Assembly (NCBI GenBank): GCA_029786595.1
Contig: JAFLXO010000006.1
Coordinates: forward strand, 1 to 48,001
Direction of reading: 5' to 3'
DNA length: 48,001 nucleotides
Origin: Nitrososphaerota archaeon
GTDB taxonomy: Archaea > Thermoproteota > Nitrososphaeria > Conexivisphaerales > UBA164
A program made the position numbers and the translations under genes. How positions within the stretch are numbered: the first letter of the stretch is position 1; every line of letters starts with the position of its first letter. Shown here one piece after another: positions 8,078 through 16,014 of this stretch. A model generated the notes under the pieces. That model did no database searches. It saw only the letters and a list, made by a program, of their open reading frames with translations, and was not told the DNA's origin.

Positions 8078-9055
8078 TTATTTCTTCCGTTCCTCTGGAG
8101 GATCATCTACGCCTTTTTCATTTATTATAAAAAGCGCTTCCTTCTCTGCATGATATGGACTATCCACCATTCTGGCGATCCTCATCTTTGATGATTTTCT
8201 GAGATATATCCTATAAGTAGTTAGATGTGCTACTACGTGGCCACCCGTGGCCCTAGTTGGGTCCCCGAAGAAGAAATCTGGCGCAGCCTGCACCTGATTT
8301 GTAACTACAACAGCTACATTATATATCTCGGCCAGCCGTAGCAATTGATGCATAAAGCTATTGAGCCTCTGTTGTCTCTCGGCCAGCGTCCCACGACCTA
8401 GATAGTCTGCCCTATAATGTGATACAACTGAGTCCACTACAATGAGCTTCACTTTTTCCTTTTCTATGAACTTTCCAAGCTCTTTCAGTATGAGCTCTTG
8501 ATGCGAACTATTATAGGCCTTTGCTACAGTGATCCCCTCTAACAGCTTTTCCGTATCCAATCCCCTTGCCCTGGCTATTTCAGCTATCCTTTCTGGTCTG
8601 AAAGTATTTTCAGTGTCAAGATATATTACTCCACCATTTACTCCGCCCTGTTCTTTGGGCAGCTGTGCTATGACCGCAAGCGTACAACAAATCTGGGTCT
8701 TGCCGCTGCCAAATTCTCCATACAGTTCTGTCACCGCGCCGCTCTCGACCCCCCCGTCGAGCAGATTATCAAGGTTCTTTGATCCTGTAGATATCCTTTC
8801 TATTTGAAGCCTAAACTTGTACAGTTCGCTGGCCTGTATGAATTCCTTTGTGAGCAACCCTTTGTCTATAAGATAGTTCCGGGCTTTGTTTATCAATTCT
8901 GAGGCCTTCTCATTGTCTCCTCCCAGCATATCCGATATATCGCTCATTCCTCTCGATGCTAGATCGATTATATCGTAAACGCCAGCGTTGCCCAGTTTCT
9001 GCTTGGTTACGGGGCCTACACCTTCTAGTAAGTCAATTTCCAAACCTTCGGACAT
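8078..9055 (-). CDS. radA: DNA repair and recombination protein RadA
   Basis: 325 aa, normal length for archaeal RadA. Helix-hairpin-helix N-domain (residues about 5-60, LLEGVGPVTKQKL), Walker A GEFGSGKT, Walker B LIVVDSVVSHYRADY, and the L1/L2 region with TNQVQAAPDFFFGDP and the ATGGHVVAH segment. The recombinase forms ATP-dependent filaments on single-stranded DNA and catalyses strand exchange. It ends in a short charged tail. It appears to be the first gene of a radA-tyrS unit; the region upstream (9056-9174) is A/T-rich. Confidence 0.97.
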   Translation of the reverse strand: MSEGLEIDLLEGVGPVTKQKLGNAGVYDIIDLASRGMSDISDMLGGDNEKASELINKARNYLIDKGLLTKEFIQASELYKFRLQIERISTGSKNLDNLLDGGVESGAVTELYGEFGSGKTQICCTLAVIAQLPKEQGGVNGGVIYLDTENTFRPERIAEIARARGLDTEKLLEGITVAKAYNSSHQELILKELGKFIEKEKVKLIVVDSVVSHYRADYLGRGTLAERQQRLNSFMHQLLRLAEIYNVAVVVTNQVQAAPDFFFGDPTRATGGHVVAHLTTYRIYLRKSSKMRIARMVDSPYHAEKEALFIINEKGVDDPPEERKK

Positions 9056-9174
9056 ATGTTAGCTTCATCTTCATCAGATAATTAAATGTATTGGTTGGTG
9101 AGAACGCTGGGCCCTCGTTTTATGCAAAGCATCAAATGAATGGCGCAGTTCGTATTACAGATTTTATTAAAACA

Positions 9175-9597
9175 CTAAATTCGGAAGCAAGGGTACGGCT
9201 TTCCTAAGTTTATATTGGCCATGGCCCTCTCAATGAGTAGATCATCTACATCGATCCTCTTCGCATCCCAATCTATATTTGTAGGTATTTGCTCCTCAGT
9301 TCCATCGCTATTTATCAACACGGTCCATTCGACCTTCCCAAAGAAAGGCTTTATTAACTTGGCTTCATTATATTCACACCTAAGCCTGCTACCATGGGCT
9401 TTAAAGTACTTACACGTACTGCAAAAGGGTGAAAGCCAAACAATCTCACGGGAAGTCTTGTAGTTCTTGAAAAGTTCAAGAGGCTGTCTTCTCTCATTTT
9501 CAATGACTGTGAGTAAGGATTTACTCATTCCTTCCTTGGAACCAAGTTTATGATCAGGCTCTACCCCATCGCTGCGGAAATTAGCCTTTCTATACAT
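9175..9597 (-). CDS. Uncharacterised small protein with four cysteines
   Basis: The track starts at a TTG (9600); the ATG at 9597 gives 140 aa. An internal ATG (EGMSKSLL) preceded by AAGGAAGGA could also be the real start, giving about 117 aa. Cysteines occur as SPFCSTCKYF, RLRCEYN and YPCFRI, i.e. CxxC plus two single Cys, a layout seen in zinc- or Fe-S-binding proteins. No known family recognised. Separate from radA by about 120 bp. Codon use looks ordinary for the region, so I consider it a real gene. Confidence 0.55.
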   Translation of the reverse strand: MYRKANFRSDGVEPDHKLGSKEGMSKSLLTVIENERRQPLELFKNYKTSREIVWLSPFCSTCKYFKAHGSRLRCEYNEAKLIKPFFGKVEWTVLINSDGTEEQIPTNIDWDAKRIDVDDLLIERAMANINLGKPYPCFRI

Positions 9598-9641
9598 CAA
9601 ATGTTTTGGGAACGCATTAGTTTTAAGCTTTGCTGGCTAAT

Positions 9642-10080
9642 TTACTAAACTTTGACAAATTCCGGTTCACCAGTTTGCCGGATAATTTTGTTGTCGCTGA
9701 TTTTATAGGTGGATGGCTGAAATAATCCATGATAGTTGAGTATCAGTCGGTGGTTTCCTCATACCTGCCTGTCTTTGATGGCGTGTTCTCTAAACCACAG
9801 ATGAAAGATTTCGCAGGGTATATCACAGGCCTAATGATATCCAGCGATAGAATGGTTTCAGCGATGAACTACCTGTTCTATCTATTTTCATAATGACCAG
9901 AGCGCCCCGAACAATCTTATCACCGACTCCACATGAGATGATGAAATACTGGATAAATCTAGGCATCAGGTCATACTAGATGGCCTGAAGAGGAGCGGCT
10001 GGCTGGATACAGACGGGATGGCATCTTCGTTCCTCCCATCAAGAAACAAAAGAGGAGCAAGTTTTGCCAAAGTTTAGTAA
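9642..10080 (+). mobile_element. Decayed insertion sequence with near-perfect terminal inverted repeats
   Basis: The left end TTACTAAACTTTGACAAA (9642-9659) matches the reverse complement of the right end TTTGCCAAAGTTTAGTAA (10063-10080) at 17 of 18 positions. Between the ends lies the broken N-terminal part of a transposase and nothing resembling the catalytic DDE core. At about 439 bp it is either an internally deleted IS or a MITE-like derivative. No clear target-site duplication is visible. Confidence 0.75.
9729..10077 (+). pseudogene. Transposase N-terminal fragment (IS701-like), frameshifted and nonsense-mutated
   Basis: Frame one runs from ATG 9729 for 54 codons (VFDGVFSKPQMKDFAGYITG...) to a TAA at 9891. 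The match then continues in another frame from 9895 (DQSAPNNLITDST) through a TGA at 9934, where the family has a Trp, into DDEILDKSRHQVILDGLKRSG, ending at 10077. The order F-x-x-Y-x-x-G-L, then DQS..N..., then S-W-D-D/E, is typical of IS701-type DDE transposases. One frameshift, one nonsense change and loss of the C-terminal catalytic part make it non-functional. Confidence 0.7.
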
Positions 10081-10510
10081 TTTTATAGATTTATAGTTCA
10101 AAATATTGAATAATTAATATGCTTCAGCTTGGCTTACCTCCTTAAGCCAGTGTTTGATAAGCGCGTCTACACGCGGTAGTCGCAGCATTTCAGTTAACGC
10201 ATTTTATACATTTATCTTCGTATAATTTTTATAAATATCTAATTCTCTGTTAGCCATCATGATTTTAAGGAGTGGCATCCCGAATAGTGTCTGGACGTCG
10301 GTTTTATTATCTTTGGAAACCGGGTTTACATCGAGATTTTCATAGTACTGCCTGATATCCACGGATTAGGCGCCATTAAAACGATCATAAGTGCCGGTGT
10401 CCCTACTGTGAGCAAGAGAACTGACCACTTTAAATCTTCAAGTAATACAGGCACATTCCTGTAATTTATTTAATTAAACATATTTATCCCTAAAGAAGGA
10501 ATGGCTGTCT
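10081..10510 (+). other. Gene-poor leader region before the his operon
   Basis: It contains a 7-bp hairpin at 10130-10149 (TGGCTTA-CCTCCT-TAAGCCA), whose loop reads AGGAGG on the minus strand. A smaller CGCGT/ACGCG hairpin lies near 10160. A TATA-like TTTTTATAAATATC is near 10226-10239, followed by ATG 10259 starting a 28-codon frame that appears to continue, frameshifted, into GNRVYIEIFIVLPDIHGLG... up to about 10470. This last piece could be a gene remnant of unknown identity. The A/T-rich tract 10463-10489 is the likely operon promoter. Confidence 0.45.
10463..10489 (+). promoter_or_regulatory. Probable TATA region of the his operon
   Basis: ATTTATTTAATTAAAC and TATTTATCCC provide TATA-like elements 20-40 nt before the first ATG. 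A 9-codon frame (MAVYGYGVG, 10501-10530) begins immediately after AAAGAAGGA and overlaps the start of the first gene in another frame. It has no His codons, so classical his attenuation is not indicated. Confidence 0.45.
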
Positions 10511-11071
10511 ATGGATATGGAGTTGGGTGATCTAGTCATACTTGATAGTGGCAGTTCGTTTATTGATGCACTTACATCTGCGGTCTATAGAATAACAAAA
10601 ACACCCCCAAAGGTCGTAAGGTTCCCAGACCTTGAAATCGGGAAACCCGGAAATATCATATTCTCTGGTCGTGCAATAGCTTCTAAACTGATAGATAAAT
10701 GGGCCTTTAAATTGCTCAATATGACTGAAGGATCAAGGTCGTTGAACATATGTTATGGCGCAGAGGCACTGAACCTGTACAGGGGCGGCTCGCTGGTCAA
10801 GCTGCCGGTGTCGATATCAGGTATTAGGCCGGTCAATTTTTTTGAGAAGAACCAGCTCGGCATTACAGGGGAGGTGCGTGTTTATGAATCTCGCAAGTAT
10901 GGAATAGGAAAGCTTGGTAAGGGGTTGCGGGCTATAGCCAATGGAAATGGCATTGAAGGCTTCGTCGATGAAGAAAGCAGAAGGATAGGGCTTATGTTCC
11001 ACCCTGAAAGGAGCGGGAAGGATGGGGACGCAATACTTTCATCGTTTTTATTGTTAAGCCAAAAGCTTTAA
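10511..11071 (+). CDS. Class I glutamine amidotransferase-like protein heading the his operon
   Basis: 186 aa. The nucleophile elbow reads LNICYGAEAL (compare GICxGxQ) and the distal catalytic pair is GLMFHPERSG (compare GVQFHPE), so the Cys and His-x-Glu are present. Overall layout resembles the free-standing glutaminase subunit of archaeal GMP synthase (GuaA-A) more than HisH. N-terminal sequence is divergent (FPDLEIGKPGNIIFSG). hisH itself lies 1.6 kb downstream, so this is a second amidotransferase in the cluster. Partner and ammonia acceptor are unknown. The gap to hisG is 56 bp. Confidence 0.6.
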   Translation: MDMELGDLVILDSGSSFIDALTSAVYRITKTPPKVVRFPDLEIGKPGNIIFSGRAIASKLIDKWAFKLLNMTEGSRSLNICYGAEALNLYRGGSLVKLPVSISGIRPVNFFEKNQLGITGEVRVYESRKYGIGKLGKGLRAIANGNGIEGFVDEESRRIGLMFHPERSGKDGDAILSSFLLLSQKL

Positions 11072-11127
11072 ATTAACCAAGAGCGCCAGAGGTACGGCGA
11101 TGTTTCTTCATCAATACTGGTGATGGT

Positions 11128-12093
11128 TTGAAAAAGGTAACTATGGCTCTACCTAAGGGATCGCTTGAAAAAGACACCTTTGATTTTCTAAGAAGGTCGG
11201 CCTTCGAAATCGTTGGGGAGGATAGAAGTTACAGGCCCATCATAGATGACAGAGAAATGGCTATCAAGATATTGAGGCCTCAGGAGATCCCAACATATGT
11301 TCAGCAAGGGTTCTATGACCTAGGCATAAGCGGGTTGGACTGGATAAAAGAAAGCGGTAGCGATGTAAAAGATTTACTTGATCTCGAGTATGGATGGGTT
11401 AAGCTGGTCGTAGGAGCGCCAAAACAGGTGTACGGAAATAGCGATGATATAATCGAAAGAAATGCTGGAAAGAGGCTACGGATTTCAACAGAGTATCCGA
11501 AGTTGACTTCCTCCTTCCTTATGGGGCTTAAATCCTACAAATCGCTCTATGGGGATCGGAAGCCCGTTATATACACACCTTGGTGGAAGATGGGCGAAAA
11601 TGACGATGTGGCTATCTACCTTTCATTCGGCGCCACCGAAGCAAAACCTCCTGAGGAGGCGGACCTGGTAGTGGACGTAACCCAAACCGGAGCAACGCTG
11701 GAGCAGAATGACCTAAAACCAATAGATGTGGTGACAGAATCGACAGCTCACTTGATAGCCAACAGGGACTCTCTCAAGGATAGCAAAAAAAGGGAAAAGA
11801 TATTAGATATAGTTGCCCTGTTTAAGGGTACGTTGGAAAGTAGAAAGAAATATCATATATTTGTGAACGTAAAAGAGAAGAACCTTCAGGAGCTGCTGGA
11901 CGCGCTTCCCTCATTAAAGGGTCCCACAGTCAACAAGCTCTCAAAGCCCGGCTGGTATGCCGTAAATACTGTTATAGATAAGGCTGAATACAGGAAGCTA
12001 TTGCCGACATTCAGGAGGCTGGCTCAGGGGCTGGTCATACACTCCCCACGGTCGATAATGTCGTTGGAGGCACTTGAAGATGAAATCAGGTGA
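11128..12093 (+). CDS. hisG: ATP phosphoribosyltransferase, long form
   Basis: 321 aa. N-terminal ALPKGSLEKDT is the classic HisG start, with GFYDLGISGLDWIKE and the PRPP-binding VVDVTQTGATLEQN; a C-terminal ACT-like regulatory domain (from about residue 230) marks the long, HisZ-independent form. First step of histidine synthesis: ATP + PRPP to phosphoribosyl-ATP; usually feedback-inhibited by histidine through the C-terminal domain. TTG 11128 is chosen because the KKVTMALPKG strand matches the family; ATG 11143 is the alternative. Its end overlaps hisB. Confidence 0.95.
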   Translation: MKKVTMALPKGSLEKDTFDFLRRSAFEIVGEDRSYRPIIDDREMAIKILRPQEIPTYVQQGFYDLGISGLDWIKESGSDVKDLLDLEYGWVKLVVGAPKQVYGNSDDIIERNAGKRLRISTEYPKLTSSFLMGLKSYKSLYGDRKPVIYTPWWKMGENDDVAIYLSFGATEAKPPEEADLVVDVTQTGATLEQNDLKPIDVVTESTAHLIANRDSLKDSKKREKILDIVALFKGTLESRKKYHIFVNVKEKNLQELLDALPSLKGPTVNKLSKPGWYAVNTVIDKAEYRKLLPTFRRLAQGLVIHSPRSIMSLEALEDEIR

Positions 12094-12655
12094 GCGTTCA
12101 GCAAAACTGGAGAGGAGGACTTCTGAGACCAATATATCGATCGCCATAAACATAGATGGAAAAGGCAGGGCATCGATCTCTACAGGTATTCCTTTCCTTG
12201 ATCATATGTTAAGGACGCTCGTCTTTTACGCGGGGTTCGATGCAGAAATTAGTGCCAGCGGTGATCTACGGCATCACATAATTGAAGATGTAGCGATAAC
12301 GTTTGGCGAGACGGTTAACAGCGCGCTTGGAGAGCGAAAGAACATAAGGAGGTTTGGGTACAGCTTAGTGCCCATGGATGACTCACTGGCGTTGGCGGCC
12401 GTGGATATGGTTAAGAGGCCCTATTCAGTAATATCCATACCTAACGGAGATATAGACGGTGTACCGGTGAGCCTTATTGCTCACTTCATCAGGTCGTTCT
12501 CCACGTCAACTATGGCTACTTTACATATAAAGGTACTATATGGCGACGACCCACACCACTCCGTTGAAGCCGCTTTTAAGGCGTTGGGGCTGGCTATGAA
12601 GGAAGCCTTAAGCTCAGAAGAAAGGGCTGTAAACAGCACAAAGGGAAAGATATAG
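12080..12655 (+). CDS. hisB: Imidazoleglycerol-phosphate dehydratase
   Basis: 191 aa from ATG 12080, preceded by GGAGG with 9-nt spacing; the track's TTG 12074 is less likely. Metal-binding signatures IPFLDHMLRT, LRHHIIEDVAITFGE and DPHHSVEAAFKALG are intact, giving the duplicated H-x-x-x-H/E layout of IGPD. Monofunctional, with no HolPase domain. Converts IGP to imidazole acetol phosphate. It overlaps hisG by 14 nt and is 3 nt from hisH. Confidence 0.95.
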   Translation: MKSGERSAKLERRTSETNISIAINIDGKGRASISTGIPFLDHMLRTLVFYAGFDAEISASGDLRHHIIEDVAITFGETVNSALGERKNIRRFGYSLVPMDDSLALAAVDMVKRPYSVISIPNGDIDGVPVSLIAHFIRSFSTSTMATLHIKVLYGDDPHHSVEAAFKALGLAMKEALSSEERAVNSTKGKI

Positions 12656-12658
12656 TGG

Positions 12659-13258
12659 ATGTACATAGGCGTCATTGATTATGGTGCAAGCAACCTTTTC
12701 GGGGTAGCCGAGGCCCTGAGGAGAGAGGGCGCATCGGTCAGTATGATAAAAGGAAGATTCTTACCTTCCAGATTTGACCTGCTGGTGTTACCGGGTGTAG
12801 GTAGCTTCCCCTATGCTGTAAATGGGCTCAAGGACGCTAAGGAAAGCATTATTGAATTCAGGTCGAACGGCGGCATTATATTTGGAATATGTCTTGGGCT
12901 TCATCTCTTCTTTATGTCAAGCGAGGAAGGTAATGGAAAGGGCCTTGCCTTCTTAGATGGCAAGGTTAGGAGGATAACGGGTATTGTCAAGGTGCCCCAT
13001 ATGGGATGGAGTAATACCAAGCTAAGTCAGCCCACCGAACTATGGGATGGAATGCACGAGGAAGAGTGGTTCTACTATGCGCATTCCTATTTTGCCGATC
13101 CGCCACCTGGCACCGTTAAGGCCAGGGTTGATTATGGCATAAACATGGCCGCTGTTGTTGTGGAAAAGAACGTGATAGGCGTACAATTTCATCCAGAGAA
13201 GTCAGCTACCGCTGGGAAAAAATTGCTTAGAAATCTGTTGATGATGGTTAGAAGATGA
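12659..13258 (+). CDS. hisH: Imidazole glycerol phosphate synthase, glutaminase subunit
   Basis: 199 aa. Class I amidotransferase with LPGVGSFPYAV, the nucleophile FGICLGLHLFF and GVQFHPEKS. HisH supplies ammonia to HisF through the barrel. Complete catalytic triad, normal length. ATGA overlap with hisA indicates coupling. Confidence 0.94.
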   Translation: MYIGVIDYGASNLFGVAEALRREGASVSMIKGRFLPSRFDLLVLPGVGSFPYAVNGLKDAKESIIEFRSNGGIIFGICLGLHLFFMSSEEGNGKGLAFLDGKVRRITGIVKVPHMGWSNTKLSQPTELWDGMHEEEWFYYAHSYFADPPPGTVKARVDYGINMAAVVVEKNVIGVQFHPEKSATAGKKLLRNLLMMVRR

Positions 13259-13953
13259 GTTTTAAGATTCTCGTTTCCCTAGACATACTCGCTGGCCGGG
13301 TGGTGCGCCTTGTCAATGGCAGGGAGGACGCGTTGACGGTATATAGCGACGATCCAGTTGCAGTAGCACGCTTCTGGATAGGGCGAGGCTTTGATGGCTT
13401 GCACATAGTGGATTTGGATGCGGCACTTGGTAGGGGCAACAATTGGTCAGTGATAGACAGCGTTCTATCGTTACGAGGCATATTCAAGGAGGTTGGAGGT
13501 GGAATCAGAGATATCTCTAGAATAGAGATGATGTTATCGAATGGGGCAGACAGGGTGGTGTTGGGTACCGGGGCCATCAAGGGGACTATCGACCTCCGCA
13601 AGATCAAACAAAAGGATAGGACGGTAATAGCGCTGGATAAGCTGGGCAACTCTGTAGCAATAGAGGGATGGAAGGCAACAGAGAACCATCACCCACTGGA
13701 GCTTCTTCCCGAGTTCCTGGATATGGGTTTTACAAATTTCCTCATAACTAATGTGGAGGCCGATGGGACTAAAAGGGGGATTAATATTGAGGAGATAACC
13801 TCAGTGAGCCCTAAATACAGAAGTTACATATATCTCTCAGGGGGCATATTGTTTGATGATCTAGAAGCCGTAAAGTCATTAGGGTACGCTGGAGCGATTA
13901 TAGGTAAAGCAGCGTACGATAAATTCCTTTCAGGGAACGAGAGGTTGAAGTAA
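13255..13953 (+). CDS. hisA: ProFAR isomerase
   Basis: 232 aa, (beta/alpha)8 barrel. Phosphate-binding features: [28 protein letters not shown] in the N-half and [14 protein letters not shown] with [10 protein letters not shown] in the C-half; the hallmark start is [15 protein letters not shown]. Catalyses the Amadori rearrangement of ProFAR to PRFAR. 3-bp gap to hisF. A dual role in tryptophan synthesis (PriA-like) is possible but there is no evidence for it here. Confidence 0.93.
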   Translation: MSFKILVSLDILAGRVVRLVNGREDALTVYSDDPVAVARFWIGRGFDGLHIVDLDAALGRGNNWSVIDSVLSLRGIFKEVGGGIRDISRIEMMLSNGADRVVLGTGAIKGTIDLRKIKQKDRTVIALDKLGNSVAIEGWKATENHHPLELLPEFLDMGFTNFLITNVEADGTKRGINIEEITSVSPKYRSYIYLSGGILFDDLEAVKSLGYAGAIIGKAAYDKFLSGNERLK

Positions 13954-13956
13954 AGA

Positions 13957-14730
13957 ATGGCCGTTGCAAAGAGGATAATCCCATGTCTTGACGTAGACGG
14001 GGGAAGTGTTGTCAAGGGTATTAACTTTAAGGGCCTTAAAGGCGCTGGGGATCCAGTTGAGCTCGCTTCGAGGTACAGGGATCAGGGGGCTGACGAACTA
14101 GTTTTCCTTGATATAACAGCAACAGTGGAAGCTAGGCGAATTATGTTTGATGTGGTAAAAGATGTCGCTAAGGTCCTTGATATACCCTTTACCGTTGGTG
14201 GAGGCATCAGGACGTTCGAAGACGCTAGGGCCATTCTGTGGAGCGGTGCTGATAAGGTATCCATAAACACCGTAGCTGTGCAGGACCCATCAGTAATAAC
14301 AAAGCTTTCTGATGCATATGGGGCCCAGTGTATAGTGCTAGCTGTCGACGCCAAGTGGGTTTCCAATGATAAACGGGGTGGCAATTATCAAGTATATACC
14401 CATGGCGGCAGAGTTAATTCAGGGCTTGACGTGATAAATTGGATAAGGAAAGGGGTGGAACTGGGAGCTGGAGAAGTGCTCCTTACATCAATAGACCGTG
14501 ATGGTACCCAGAGCGGATATGATATTGAGCTAACAAAGAAGGTCACTGGGGCGGTAGAAGCCCCGGTTATAGCCAGTGGAGGTTGCGGATCGCCCGAACA
14601 CATTCTAGACGTACTGAAGGCCGGCAATGCAGACGCCGCCTTAGCTGCATCCATATTCCACTACGGGAAGTATACCCCAGAAGAAGTAAAGCTATATTTA
14701 AAAAACAGGGGGTTGATTGTCCGCGCATGA
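13957..14730 (+). CDS. hisF: Imidazole glycerol phosphate synthase, cyclase subunit
   Basis: 257 aa. [18 protein letters not shown] at the start holds the catalytic Asp; the barrel also shows [43 protein letters not shown] with the second catalytic Asp, and [10 protein letters not shown]. Produces IGP and AICAR from PRFAR with ammonia from HisH. ATGA overlap with the hisI fusion gene. Confidence 0.96.
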   Translation: MAVAKRIIPCLDVDGGSVVKGINFKGLKGAGDPVELASRYRDQGADELVFLDITATVEARRIMFDVVKDVAKVLDIPFTVGGGIRTFEDARAILWSGADKVSINTVAVQDPSVITKLSDAYGAQCIVLAVDAKWVSNDKRGGNYQVYTHGGRVNSGLDVINWIRKGVELGAGEVLLTSIDRDGTQSGYDIELTKKVTGAVEAPVIASGGCGSPEHILDVLKAGNADAALAASIFHYGKYTPEEVKLYLKNRGLIVRA

Positions 14731-15689
14731 AAGCGGAAGTCGGTATGGAAAGCATAAAGTTTGATGAGAGAGGGCTAGTCCCGGTCATAGTACATGACTT
14801 CATCAGCGGGAAGGTGCTCATGCAGGCCTATGCGAATTCAGAAGCGATCAGGCTTACCGCTGAAACTGGATACTCGCACTTCTGGAGCAGGTCGAGGAAA
14901 GAGCTGTGGTTAAAGGGTGAAACGTCCGGTAACAGGCAGAGGGTGCATTCGATACTGGTTGACTGCGATGGAGACAGCATAATTTACAGCGTGGACTCAC
15001 CGGGCCCTGCGTGCCACACGGGCAACAGGTCCTGCTTTTACAGGGAGCTTTCGGTATTCAACCACAGTTACGATGATGAGATAATCTCCGAGATATTGGG
15101 ATATTATGATAGCGCCAAGGAGATCAGGAAGAAATGGGTCAGAGATGACTCGCTTAGGTCCTACAGGTTTATTCTCAACCCCATCACTGAGAATGTTCCA
15201 CCGCCGTCGCCGCGAGCCATAGCCTGGATCGTCGATAAGATGGATAAAATGATGGGCTCGGATATTGATAAAATCGTAGTGCCAGAGTCACTTGGGCTTC
15301 CAGTGGGTGCTCTTATTGCAGAAAAGAAGGGCAGGCCACTCGCTATAGTACGAAAGAGGAGCTTGGGTTCGGAATATGCGCTGCTGAGCAAAGTCGACTA
15401 TAGGTCCGGTTATGAAACCGGAACATATTACATCTATGGCGTCACGCCAGGTGAGCGAATAGCATTGATAGATGATACCATTTCTACCGGCGGTACGATA
15501 GAGGCGCTTTTAGATGTGTTTCAAAGGGAGGGAGTTAAGGTTGCTGATGTTGGATGTATAATGAGTAAGGAGATGTATGGCGGGAGGGAGTTGATAAGAA
15601 AGAAGTTTAATGTTGATGTCCACACGCTTATCCACCTATCAGAAAAGGGAGATGGATCAATAATGGCCAGATTGGCAGAGCTGACCTGA
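14727..15689 (+). CDS. hisI: HisI (phosphoribosyl-AMP cyclohydrolase) fused to a purine-type phosphoribosyltransferase
   Basis: 320 aa from ATG 14727, which overlaps the hisF stop; the track's 14583 start lies inside hisF. Residues about 10-112 are a complete His[20 protein letters not shown], Mg site DCDGD (79-83), and Zn Cys80, Cys96 and Cys103 in [11 protein letters not shown]. Residues about 115-320 are not HisE. They resemble archaeal adenine/hypoxanthine phosphoribosyltransferase-like proteins: [37 protein letters not shown] and the PRPP loop [12 protein letters not shown] (246-257). No HisE (pyrophosphatase) is seen in the operon. The fusion is one uninterrupted frame. Confidence 0.88.
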   Translation: MKAEVGMESIKFDERGLVPVIVHDFISGKVLMQAYANSEAIRLTAETGYSHFWSRSRKELWLKGETSGNRQRVHSILVDCDGDSIIYSVDSPGPACHTGNRSCFYRELSVFNHSYDDEIISEILGYYDSAKEIRKKWVRDDSLRSYRFILNPITENVPPPSPRAIAWIVDKMDKMMGSDIDKIVVPESLGLPVGALIAEKKGRPLAIVRKRSLGSEYALLSKVDYRSGYETGTYYIYGVTPGERIALIDDTISTGGTIEALLDVFQREGVKVADVGCIMSKEMYGGRELIRKKFNVDVHTLIHLSEKGDGSIMARLAELT

Positions 15690-15702
15690 ATTCTTCTGTA
15701 AC

Positions 15703-15714
15703 ACTTAAATTTAT
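15703..15714 (+). promoter_or_regulatory. TATA box of the molybdenum hydroxylase operon
   Basis: CTTAAATTTATT is centred about 24 nt before ATG 15733, with no Shine-Dalgarno sequence before that ATG. This suggests a leaderless transcript beginning at the MoaD-like gene. Confidence 0.55.
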
Positions 15715-15732
15715 TGACTACGTTAAAATCAC

Positions 15733-16008
15733 ATGCCTCTTGTCAAGGTGAGGGTATTTTTTGAGCTTTTTAACAAAATGCAACAGGATGAGTTGTACAT
15801 TAATGCAGGAAATCCAAAGGGGTTGATCGATAATATCATCCGTAAATATGGAGACGATATGAAGTCAACCTTCTTCAATGGGGATTCATTAAGGCGCTAT
15901 TTCCTCATATACGTGAACGGGAAACCTATAAATTATACTCAAAATTACCTCATGCCACTGAAGGAGGGTGATGTTGTGCTTTTGATACCGCCGGTGGGAG
16001 GGGGATAG
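15733..16008 (+). CDS. MoaD/ThiS-family sulfur carrier protein
   Basis: 91 aa beta-grasp protein ending in VLLIPPVGGG, i.e. the C-terminal Gly-Gly needed for adenylation and thiocarboxylation, here with one extra Gly. YVNGKPINYTQ and LKEGDVVLLIPP are the usual MoaD strands. Probably the small subunit of molybdopterin synthase (partner MoaE at 34.2 kb). A dedicated carrier for the sulfido ligand of the hydroxylase next door is an alternative. First gene of the hydroxylase operon; 6-bp gap to the next. Confidence 0.8.
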   Translation: MPLVKVRVFFELFNKMQQDELYINAGNPKGLIDNIIRKYGDDMKSTFFNGDSLRRYFLIYVNGKPINYTQNYLMPLKEGDVVLLIPPVGGG

Positions 16009-16014
16009 GACGGC

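Noticed and set aside
10501-10530. Short ORF before the his operon as a his leader peptide
   Set aside because: MAVYGYGVG has no His codons and no terminator/antiterminator pair follows.
14583-14726. Upstream extension of the hisI fusion ORF ([10 protein letters not shown]...)
   Set aside because: It lies inside hisF in another frame and is Arg-rich shadow sequence; ATG 14727 overlaps the hisF stop and starts the HisI homology.
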